Source of the DNA: Rhodotorula mucilaginosa
Taxonomy: Eukaryota; Basidiomycota; Microbotryomycetes; Sporidiobolales; Sporidiobolaceae
Length of the DNA: 64,000 bases
Reading direction: 5' to 3'
Assembly: GCA_034406715.1 (NCBI GenBank)
Contig: CP137864.1
Span: 682,001 to 746,000, forward strand
Part shown: positions 11,021 through 19,858 of the stretch, in pieces
Numbering within the stretch: position 1 is the stretch's first letter
How the letters are laid out: the number at the start of each line of letters is the position of its first letter
Made by a program: the position numbers and the translations under genes
Notes under the pieces: generated by a model
Database searches by the model: none
What the model was told of the DNA's origin: nothing
Seen by the model: only the letters and a program-made list of their open reading frames with translations

Positions 11021-11549
11021 TCGGTCGATCGTCGTCGTCGTCGTAAGCTGCCGAGCTCGTGTCTGTCCACTCTATAGTGAGCAGCGGCGTGAGACCTCTT
11101 CGCTAGTCTCGGTGACGAATTTAGCGGACCTCGCAGTCGTCGAGGCCGAGCGAGTCGAGCGAGGCGAGGGACGCTGTTGACGGCTTCCAAGCAAGCGGAG
11201 CAAGGTAGCACCCGAGTCCTCAGCTCCCGCGATGCCCCTGTTGGCCTCGAGTGGTGGCCTGCTGCGATTGTTTGGCGAAGGAAAGGACGATCACCGAATC
11301 GGCGACGAGGCCGACCCGCCGACTCTGGTAAATGAGAATACGAATAGTTTGTAATCACATCGGGAATACAAGCGCTCTCTCTTTTCCCGCCGACTCGACG
11401 TTCGCCTCGCAGACTATAGAGCGCTACAGGCAGTCGGAGCAATCGACGACCAAGGGACGGATCTTGCTTTACTCTAAGCGACTCAAAACGTCGACGACCC
11501 CCTCGTTCCAAGATCCGCCGCCTGGACCGCCTGAGACGACCACCCGCCG
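11021..11549. other. Divergent intergenic region, cyclin / CWC15
   Basis: This 529-bp stretch separates two outward-facing genes and should hold both promoters. Open frames here lack recognisable domains and resemble chance frames in GC-rich DNA. I see no RNA gene. A somewhat A/T-richer patch lies near 11330-11470. Confidence 0.5.
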
Positions 11550-12833
11550 ATGTCGACCGCTCACCGACCGACGTGGGCGCCCGCACAGGGCAAGGAAGGC
11601 AGGCAGAACTCGCGCTCCTACTCGAGTCGTGACCTCGCAGCCCACACAAAGCTCAAGTTCCGCCAGGTGCGCCTCGTCTTGGCCCCTCCTTCCGGGCGGC
11701 GCAAGGTACCCAACTGACCCTCGCTGTGCCCGCCCGCGTTTGACTTGACAGCCGGGACAAGGCACGAAAGACGAACACGCCCGCAGGGACCTCAAGCTCG
11801 AACTCCTCCAGGCAGAGCGCGACGCCGCGAACCGCAAAGCCAAGGGCGAGCGCGGCTACGTCCAGGACCAGAAACTCCTCGCCCTCGCCAACGGTTCGGC
11901 CGAATCGGCGGCTCCGAGCAGCGAGAACGGCACCGAGAGTGAGAGCGCCGCGAAGCGGAGAAAGATGCTTCAAGAGGTGGCGGACCTCGACAAGGACGAT
12001 TCCGACGATGACGACGACGACGAGGAGGACGACGACGAGAACGGCACCGGCGCCAAGCAGGACAAGGGCAAGGGCAAGGCACTCGACTTGAGCGATGCCG
12101 ACGAGGACGATGACGACTCGGACGACGACGATGACGACGATGATGAGGACGAGACGGCCGAGCTCCTCCGCGAGTTGGAAAAGATCAAAAAGGAGCGCGC
12201 AGAGGAGAAAGAACGGCAGGTCAGTCACGCGACGAGCCTGGCGAATTGGGACCCTCGAGCGAAACTCTCGGGGTTTCGATTTAACAGTCGAAGATCGCGA
12301 ATACTGACCCTCGAGCGACATCTGGCCTGTTTTGCAGGAACGCGAACGCGCCGAGAGCGAGCAAGTCTCGCGCGACGAAGAAATCGCCACCGGAAAGTGA
12401 GTCGGCGAACATGGACACACACACATTGCACCTCCGTGCAGATCGCTGACACCTTTCACCTCCCCGCGCAGCCCGCTCCTGAACCTGCAAGCCGCACTCG
12501 GTCACTCACCCGCGCCTTCGACCATCTCGTCCTCGTCCGCGGCGACCTCGTTCGGAGTCAAGCGGAGGTGGGACGACGACGTCATCTTCAAGAACCAGGC
12601 GCGCGGGGTGTCCGAGACGCCCAAGAAGGAGTTTGTCAACGACTTGCTCCGGACGGTGCGTTTCCCTCATGCCTCGGTCCCATGCCAGCGGATTCTTTGG
12701 TCGCGACGGAGACAAAGATGCTTGATCGAGATGTCTGCGCAGCATGGTTGACGAGAAGGGGACGCTGACACTCTGCCTTTCCCTGTGTGTGCAGGAGTAC
12801 CACAAGAAGTTCATGAGCCGGTTTGTCGCATAA
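11550..12833 (+). CDS. CWC15: Spliceosome component Cwc15/Cwf15
   Basis: Cwc15 belongs to the Prp19-associated (NineTeen) complex at the catalytic core of the spliceosome. The start reads [16 protein letters not shown], the invariant family N-terminus, followed by [17 protein letters not shown] and then [18 protein letters not shown]. The middle holds two acidic blocks dominated by Asp (about 11995-12160), as in all homologues, followed by the charged helix [19 protein letters not shown]. Short exons then give [11 protein letters not shown] and the signature [13 protein letters not shown], and the gene closes with [12 protein letters not shown]. Introns lie after LKFRQ, after EKERQ, after EEIATG and before EYHKK. 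All conserved blocks are present. Confidence 0.95.
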
Positions 12834-13143
12834 AGAGGACACTCTGCTGTACTTTTGTCGCCTGTCTCATGGATGTCTTTGTTTCGTGTTCTTGTAATGT
12901 GCTCCTGTGCTACACTAGCTCGTTGTTCTGAAGGTTCACACAGGTTGACATTGGAGCCGAACGTCTTACTCTTCTTGTTTCCGTCATCGAAAGCTGCTCC
13001 CAGTCGGTGCTTGGCTGGCAAGCGTTGCGGTGCTTTCTGATTAGCGAGCTCGTGCGCTAGTGGTCCCCTCAGCCTCGCCGGACACTGCTGCTGCTGCTCT
13101 CTCTTCGCCCGAATTGAACCCTTCTCCGCCAACTTGCGCGACG
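12834..13143. other. Intergenic region, CWC15 to POLD2
   Basis: About 310 bp with no supported gene. The first part is T/G-rich 3' flank of CWC15 and the rest is presumably the POLD2 promoter. No obvious TATA or repeat was seen. Confidence 0.5.
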
Positions 13144-15390
13144 ATGCCGACCCGCCTCGCGTCGAGCTTTGCGCTGCCGCCGCCCGACGACCCGCTCCGA
13201 CCGAGCTACACGACCCGCAGGGACGACCACCAGTTTGCGAAGCAGTACGCCAACTTGTACTGGCTCAGGCTCGTCGTCCTCCGGAAACGCGTCCTCGAAC
13301 GCGCGAGGAGGAAATGGGAAGGCGCGGGCAAGCTTGAAGGTCAGTCACTGGCCTCCCTTAGCTGTGTTTCATGTTCGAATTTCCCCTCTGCCCCGTCACG
13401 ACTCCAGCGGCGGGCACTTTTCATGTCGGCGGACGAGTGGAAACGCGTTGAAGCGCGCTCTCTCAACAAGAGGCTACAGGGACCGCGGCGATGCGAATGG
13501 GTTGGTGCTACCTGCTCGAACAGATTGCCTAGGCCGAGCCGCCGCCGCCGCAAGCGCCGGGCGCCAGGGCAGGCCTCCTCTGCGCGAAAAAAACACGACC
13601 CCTCGTCTGCGTTGGCTGCGGTTCTTGCCCGTGCGACTACAGAAGCGGCTATGATTCCAACCGCGCCGACAGAAGGACTGGGAGCTGACGTCGAGGCCGA
13701 CTCGTGGATCTACAGGCGTCAAGACTCCTCCGCGGCATGTCAAGCGTCTCCTCGAGGTGGAGAATGGGAAACTGTGCTACGTCGTCGGAACCGTCTATGT
13801 CGACATGCCGCTCAAGCCGAATGTGCTTGAGGACCTGGCAAGAGATGTACGTTCCCCCCATGGGCTTGCCACAATGCCGTCGACTCTTGAGCTGGACAGC
13901 TGATCTTTGTCCACGTCTGGTTCCTTCCGCAGCACCACATCACGGCGCCGCCGCCGCGGGAAAAGTACCACTCGGCTTCGGACGAGATCATGCTCGAGGA
14001 CGAGAGTGGTCGAGTGCGATTAGTTGGCAAACAGATGGACGAAGCAGAAGGAGTCTTTGTGACTGGTGCGTTGGACAAACCCTCTCTATCGTCACTCCTT
14101 CCGGGCTAAATTCTGGCAGCTTACGCGATAACGACAACGCACAGGTACCATCATGGCTGCGTTGGGGGCCGAGACTTCCTCCGGCGACTTTGAAGTCATC
14201 GAGTACTGCTTTGCCGGGTTGCCACCTCAACCTGCGCTCAAACCGGCCAAGCCGGACGGCGGCGAATGGGTCGCGATCGCGAGCGGACTCGAGATGGGCT
14301 CGGCGAGCGATGCGGCGGACGTCAGGACCGAGATGTTGGTCGAGTATCTGCTGGGTGAAGCGGGCGAAGCAGAGGTGCGCAGTCTTCTCTCTGCGGTGGT
14401 CCTTCGTAAAAAGGGTGAGAGTTCTCACCGCGCGAGTTTCGTGCCTACAGGACCAGGACGAGGCTGTCAAGATCTCGCGCCTCATCCTGGCGGGTAACTC
14501 GCTCGCTCGGCCCGACATTGGAGCGTCGGCCAGCGAAGAACCGAAAAAGGTGCGCACATTCACGAACCGACTTCGATGACGCACGCACAGCTGAAAGTGC
14601 ACGATGTCGATAGATCAAGTACGGCTACGACTCTTCGCTGTATACCGCCAAGCCGACCGAGGCTCTCGACGCTTTCCTCGCTGAACTCGCTCCGTCTTTA
14701 CCGATCGAGCTGATGTCGGGCGAGACGGACCCGACCGAGCCGACCATGCCTCAGCAACCTCTGCACCACGCGCTGTTGCCCAACTCGGCGATGTATGAAG
14801 GCTTCACCGCCCGGACGAACCCTTTCTGGTGCGACATCGGCGGCGCGAGGTGAGACTTTTGCAACTCCAGCTCGGGAGGTTGAGCACCGCTTGCTACGAG
14901 CGCGGGGTGGTTTCGCTGATGAAAGGAGTGGTCGGTCCCGCAGCTTCTTTGGCACTTCGGGGCAGACGGTCGACGACATCTTCAAGTACCTCGAGGGCGA
15001 CGACCGGCTAGGCGTCGCGATGCAGACGCTCGAATGGTCGCACATTGCGCCGACGTGCCCCGACACGCTCTGTGAGTTCCGCACATCGAAGGTCTCTCTT
15101 TCTCTTACCTGTGACTGACACGGGCATGGCTCCGCCTCACAGGGTGCTTCCCTTTTACGGACCGAGACCCGTTCATCCTGCATCAGACGCCTCACGTCTA
15201 CTTTGTCGGGAACCAACCGCGCTTCGAGACGCGCCTGGTCGAAGTCCAGCCGGCGGCCGAGAGCGAAGACCAGACGGTGAAACGCGTGCGGGTCGTCCTC
15301 GTGCCCAAGTTTAGCGAGACGGGCGAGATCGTGTTGGTGAATACGGCGACGCTCGAAGTCAGGAGGCGGCGGTTCGCCCTCGGCGAGTGA
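13144..15390 (+). CDS. POLD2: DNA polymerase delta small subunit (POLD2/Cdc1)
   Basis: This is the B-subunit that bridges the catalytic and accessory subunits of replicative DNA polymerase delta. The N-terminus MPTRLASSFALPPPDDPLRP leads to DDHQFAKQYANLYWLRLV. After an intron comes TPPRHVKRLLEVENGKLCYV, then GTVYVDMPLKPNVLEDLA, the OB-fold block HITAPPPREKYHSA and LEDESGRVRLVG. The calcineurin-like (catalytically dead) phosphoesterase domain follows, with MPQQPLHHALLPNS, DIFKYLEGDDRLGVAMQTLE, WSHIAPTCPDTL and FVGNQPRFET, ending in RRRRFALGE. The first intron (about 13340-13715) is 376 nt, long for this locus, and must be removed to join KLEG to VKTPP. The order of blocks matches human and yeast homologues. 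Confidence 0.94.
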
Positions 15391-15615
15391 TGAGCAGGCG
15401 GCATTTTCGACCTCGAGTGGTCGGTTCGAAGAGATTGTACAATGTTGTAGTACATGCATGATATGGCCCTTCTCTTCATGACCTTTTCCCGCTTGACCTG
15501 GGCGAGTTGAGTGAGCGAGGTGCTGAAGAACTCTTTGTCTGCTTCCCCCATTCCAGCCCGACGCTGCATACCGAGCGGTAACGCCGGTACAGACATCGAC
15601 ACCCTCTCCGTCACC

Positions 15616-15977
15616 ATGTCTTACGCTCCGTCTTCTGCCGGCGCTCAGGGTGCGACCTCGACCAAGACGCGTCAACTCGCTCACCTCGCGCAGCAACTGC
15701 ACGTCCTCGCGCAGCGGACGGAGCAGCTCGAGCAACTCACGGCTGTCACTGCAGAGCAAGCGAGCTACATGCGCCTCCTCGGCGGGCACCACGCCGCGTG
15801 GTGAGTCCTCGTCCTCTCCTCTCTCCGGAATGTTGAACGATTCCAACAGAGACAACAAAAGCATGCTGACGAACGCGTGAGTATGAGTATAGGTTCATGG
15901 CGTCTCAGAGGATCATGACCCCCGGAGACGTCGTCGAGGAGCAGCCGTATGCGGCGTCGCAGCAGCAGCAGCAATGA
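15616..15977 (+). CDS. HSK3: DASH/DAM1 complex subunit Hsk3
   Basis: Hsk3 is a small coiled-coil subunit of the DASH ring that links kinetochores to microtubules. Two exons (15616-15800 and 15893-15977) give 89 residues. The core KTRQLAHLAQQLHVLAQRTE and EQASYMRLLG matches the family helix, and the W-FMASQRIM block created by splicing matches the conserved end. The protein closes with a short Gln run. Length fits the family. Frame +1 remains free of stops for about 126 codons beyond the TGA; an alternative intron at 15947-16066 could bypass the stop and add that stretch. I favour the 89-residue form. Confidence 0.85.
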
Positions 15978-16662
15978 GGACGGAACCGCCTGGCCCCAAG
16001 GCGAGCTGGGTCGGAGACGAGCGACCAGTCGCTTACTGCGAGTCCCCACGCGCTTCGGTCCGCCAGCACACCCGTACGCGAGCGTTGTGGCGGCGGCGCT
16101 CGGCTGCCCCATGCGACTACTGCATCGAAGCGTGGCACCGCATTCTCTCTCGACCCAGCACAAAATCTCGCCTTCTCCCATCCGGCGCAACGTGGGAACC
16201 CGACGTCGAATGGAGTTGGACGACGCGGTAATCAGGACCTTGGCTCTCGCGGTTACGGGGGGACGGTGCGATTCTCCGACTCGGCGGCACCGCGTCCGAC
16301 TGCGCAATCTCAATGCAACCGAGAGCCGAGACCCGCTGCGCGTGCGGTCTATTCTCCGCGATGAATTGTGAGCCCTCAATCTTCCATCTCTTGCGATTGA
16401 CGATACTGCACAGGCTGACCTTCACCTCTTCGGCAGCGCAAGAAAGAAGAGACACACAGCCCACTCGTCGTGTCGCTCTCGGTGCCGGCGAACACGCGAC
16501 TCGCGCTCTCTGCGGCTCGTCAAGGTAGTGATACGCGGTGAGGTGTGTTATTTTCGAGGTCACAATTGCGAAGCCGTACAATAGACAACAGGGGAAATGG
16601 ACTGCGAGAGATGGAAGAGGTGGGAAACGGGAAGGCGGCGAGTTGGCCGACGCAAAGCGCAG
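15978..16662. other. Region between HSK3 and a small membrane protein gene
   Basis: No independent gene is supported. The first 380 bp continue the HSK3 reading frame without a stop, with Ser/Pro/Arg/Gly-rich content (see findings). The remainder, about 16358-16662, is convergent 3' flank with nothing recognisable. Confidence 0.4.
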
Positions 16663-17134
16663 CTATATCTTTTCGCCTGGTAGCAGCAAGACACTGTGTC
16701 AGTAACGGAAATGTCGCGGTGCCTTGCAGACAGTCATCCGACTGATTTCGGAGCTTACCGGAAGACATCTGCGACATGGCGCCGGTCTTGATCCTGGTCT
16801 GGGCGTACATTTCCCTCGCTTTGGCGTCGTTCTGCCGCTTGAAGTAGATGAAGGTCGGCAGTGCGACTGTCGAACGGGGATTCTTTCAGAGTGTCAATGT
16901 GAAGAGCAAAGAGAGGCAAGAGCGTCGGACAGCACGCACGACCGAGCACAGAGAAGAACGAGATGAGCGTTCCGCCTGTACGTAAGGCGTGCGAGAACGG
17001 GGTACATCGTCAGCAGAGCTCTCTCGCGCACGCTGACAGCTGACAAACGCGATTTGAGTTGACGAGTACGCACGCATGGTCGATGCTGCTCTTCGGGGAG
17101 CTTCCGTCCGACCGAGCGGAACCCGTGAAGACAT
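16663..17134 (-). CDS. Small single-pass membrane protein, family not recognised
   Basis: Joining four exons on the minus strand gives a protein of about 70 residues: MSSRVPLGRTEAPRRAAST, then RGTLISFFSVLVALPTFIYF (one hydrophobic segment), then KRQNDAKAREMYAQTRIKTG and AMSQMSSGEKI. Splice sites are canonical (GTGCGT, GTCGTG and GTAAGC donors, AG acceptors), and each junction preserves frame, which supports a real gene. The last exon is the least certain; another acceptor would give a longer, unrelated tail. A positively charged segment after the TM suggests a defined orientation, perhaps in ER or mitochondrial membrane, but I cannot assign a function. The FSVLVALP segment loosely recalls the first helix of Vma21, yet the second helix of that family is missing. 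Confidence 0.55.
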
Positions 17135-17721
17135 GTTTTGGCTGTTCGGATGCGTCAAGGTCGATTTAGGCGATCTGTTGAGGGCGTATCTGTCCAGCCA
17201 GAGCTGTGATGGCGCGGATGATGAGGTTGGCGAGAGGCAGAGAGAGACAGCGAGTCAGGTTGGCTCCTCTCTCCAGCGTCTAGGTTGCTCTATAGCTCGA
17301 TTCTGCACCGGGATAGACTCAAAGACCTGCTTCGATGCTACCGACGCTCTCTACAGCGACTCCGACTGCGCGAGTGCTTCAGCCGACCTCGGATCGCCGG
17401 TTGATGAGAATGCTTCGTCGGAGGACGACAGACAGCCCGTCGGGATGCGGTTCGACCAGGGGAATGCGGACTTATGACGTTACAGAGTCTCTATGAGGGG
17501 CTCTGACCGCTCTCGGGCTGGTTGTGAGATTGCCGGACATTCCCCACCCTCGCAGCTGAGGAACCGCTCTCCCCTGGCTTCCTTCTGCACTCTGTCCTTG
17601 CTCGGCCCTCGCCAATCTGCACCCGTCAAATAGCACACGACCTTTCACCCCATCTCCGATTATTCCAGACGCCGCTGCTAGTTACCCCGACTCGTAACGT
17701 CTCTCTCGTTGACCGTCGATC
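17135..17721. other. Divergent intergenic region, small membrane protein / epoxide hydrolase
   Basis: This 587-bp stretch contains a plus-strand open frame (17076-17477, 133 codons) that overlaps the first exon of the membrane-protein gene in antisense. It shows no domain or signal peptide, so I do not call it. The last 200 bp are pyrimidine-rich and probably the promoter of the hydrolase. Confidence 0.4.
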
Positions 17722-19111
17722 ATGGCTCCGAACCCATCGGACCCCGCCTCGTACAACCACCGATTTGTCACCGTCCCTTCCGGACACCGCTACCACTTGA
17801 TCGATGAGCATCCCGAACATTGGCGCGGACCGATCGAGCAGGCACCGACGATCCTCATGGCGCATGGCTTCCCCGACTTGTGGTACGGATGGCGATACCG
17901 TGCGTTTGACACCTCCCCCGCAATCTACGCGAGCCCCTTTTTTCCACAATCGAGAGCGAGACTAACCCTTTGTCACGCGGCCGCCGCAGAGATTGCCGCC
18001 TTTGCCAGGCGCGGGTTCCGAGTCCTGTGCCCTTCCCAGCTCGGCTACCACGAGACGTCCAAGCCGTCCTCGCCCGTCAAGTACGGCTTCAAGAGCGTCG
18101 CGTACGACATGAACGGACTCTTGGATGCGGTCGGAGCCGGAAAAGTCATCGTCTTTGGTCACGACTGGTGCGTTCTCCTGCTTGCCTGTGTGCAGAGGTC
18201 GAGGCGAAGCGACTGAAATTCTGTGGTCTGCCCGCACAGGGGTGGCATGGTCGCCTGGCGCTTCGTCGACTACTTCCCACACCGAGTCATCTGCGTTGCC
18301 ACGTGAGTCGGACGACGCGTACGAGGACAGATTAGACGGTACTGACGCAATTCCGTCCGTGTCAGGGTTTGCACGCCCTACATGCCTCCGGCCAAGCCGG
18401 GCGTCCCTTTCCTTCCGACCGAGAAGCTCGTCCGCACCAAGTTGCCCAACTTTGGCTACCAACTCTTCTTCGCTCGCGAAGACTCGGCCGCAAAGATCGA
18501 GTCCGCCCTGGAGCAATTCTTGACGACCAACTTCTCGCCGTCGGTGCGCGCCTTGGCGTACGCAAATGGCAAGCCGATGCCGCAGTTTCCGGTCAAGGAG
18601 GGCGAAATGGAGCAGCGCATCGAAGGAATCCTCGAGGCGAAGAGCCGCGGCGAGACGAGACCAGTTCCGCAAGATCCGGTGAGTGCACCAAGGCGATGCC
18701 GCCGTCTCCAACTTGTTATTCATCGTCGGGATACTACAGGAATACCACTACTACCTCAACACCTTCCGCAAACATGGTCTCTACCACCCGCTCAACTGGT
18801 ACCGCACCCGTCGCATCAACCACCTCGACGAGCAAGAGTCGCGGATCGGACCCGTCCCGGCGCACATCCCCGCTCTCATGATCCCCGCCGAACTCGATCC
18901 GGCGCTCCCCCCGGCGATGGCCGACTCGCCGGCGGTCAAGAAGTGCTTCCCGGGTGGCAACTTGCGCGTATTGCCGCCGGTCAAGGGCGGCGACCACTGG
19001 GTGCTGCAGGACGTGCGCTACTGCGACGTCGTGACCAACTTGCTGGGAGACTTTGTCGACGAGGTCACCAGCGGCAAGTGGCAGCCCGAGTCGGTCACCT
19101 CCAAGCTCTGA
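17722..19111 (+). CDS. Soluble epoxide hydrolase (alpha/beta-hydrolase fold)
   Basis: Epoxide hydrolases open epoxides to vicinal diols; red yeasts are known for them. The protein starts MAPNPSDPASYNHRF and shows the oxyanion motif HGFPDLWYGWR. After a splice at Tyr/Gln comes FARRGFRVLCPSQLGY. The nucleophile elbow is GHDWGG, formed across an intron (nucleophile Asp). YHYYLNTFRKHGL and LNWYRT follow in the cap and carry candidate Tyr residues that polarise the epoxide oxygen. The C-terminal histidine lies in GGDHWVLQD and an acidic candidate in PALMIPAELD. The catalytic set looks intact. There is no signal peptide, so it is probably cytosolic. Juvenile-hormone-type or dehalogenase substrates cannot be ruled out. 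Confidence 0.9.
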
Positions 19112-19858
19112 TGCGGGCCCTCTTTTCCGGCTCTCTGACCTCCTCCGTCCCTGATCGGTTCGATGACCTTGTGAAATGATTAAGTTAATTGCCCTCTCTT
19201 CCCGCATGATGCACGTGACGCTCTAGTCCCGCGTCCACATGGTGATCAGCTGGCAAGCTGGGGTCGGTTCAAGCTGGGGTCGGCCCACCTCTCTCCGCGC
19301 CGCGCTGCCGGCCAGTCGCCGCGAATTCTCGGCCATACGTACGATCCGCGCCTGCACCCCCCTTGCGTTTCATGACCCAGGCTAAGATTATGCGCGTCGC
19401 GCAGATCCCTACGGCCAGAAGCCCAAGTCCGAAGTCTGTCTCAACGCGCTCTTGCCGAAGTCGGAAGTCAAAACTTGTCGCATGTTGACCTTCCAGCCTC
19501 CGAGTTCCGCTGAAAGTCACCTCCAGATCGCCGACAATCTGCGACAGTGCGTACAGTCCTGAACCCCTGTTGTGCTTGTCCCCCAGCAAATTAGCGTCAC
19601 CGTTCCAGCCCGGCGGATCTGCGACAATTCGCTTAATGAACTGCCGACCGCTTGTCCTCCGACACACTCCGAGCTTTTCTCACCGACGTGCTGCCTCAGA
19701 CTAGCTCTTTCTCGTGTTCAAACGCTCCTCCCAGCTGGACTGTTCGCGAGTCTGAGGCTGTACTACATTCGCCGCGCTTGACCGAAGAGACGAAGCACGA
19801 TCACGCGCATCTTTTCTCTTCGACTTTCCCGCCCTACCGCTTCGAGCGCCGATCCACC
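19112..19858. other. Intergenic region upstream of the RhoGAP-like gene
   Basis: 747 bp without a supported gene. It contains a short tandem duplication of CAAGCTGGGGTCGG (copies at 19254 and 19270) and a CACGTG palindrome near 19213. The last part is probably the leader of the RhoGAP-like gene; that frame is open from 19652, but the ATG at 19859 has the strong context CCACCATGG. Confidence 0.5.

Noticed and set aside
16663-17134. Vma21 assignment for the small membrane protein
   Set aside because: Only one hydrophobic segment is present; Vma21 needs two and its conserved loop is missing.
17076-17477. 133-codon plus-strand frame between the small membrane protein and the epoxide hydrolase
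   Set aside because: It overlaps another gene's exon in antisense and shows no signal peptide, domain or repeat. Coding is possible but unsupported.
19269-19667. 132-codon minus-strand frame upstream of the RhoGAP-like gene
   Set aside because: No recognisable domain or splice partner; it lies in the presumed promoter region.
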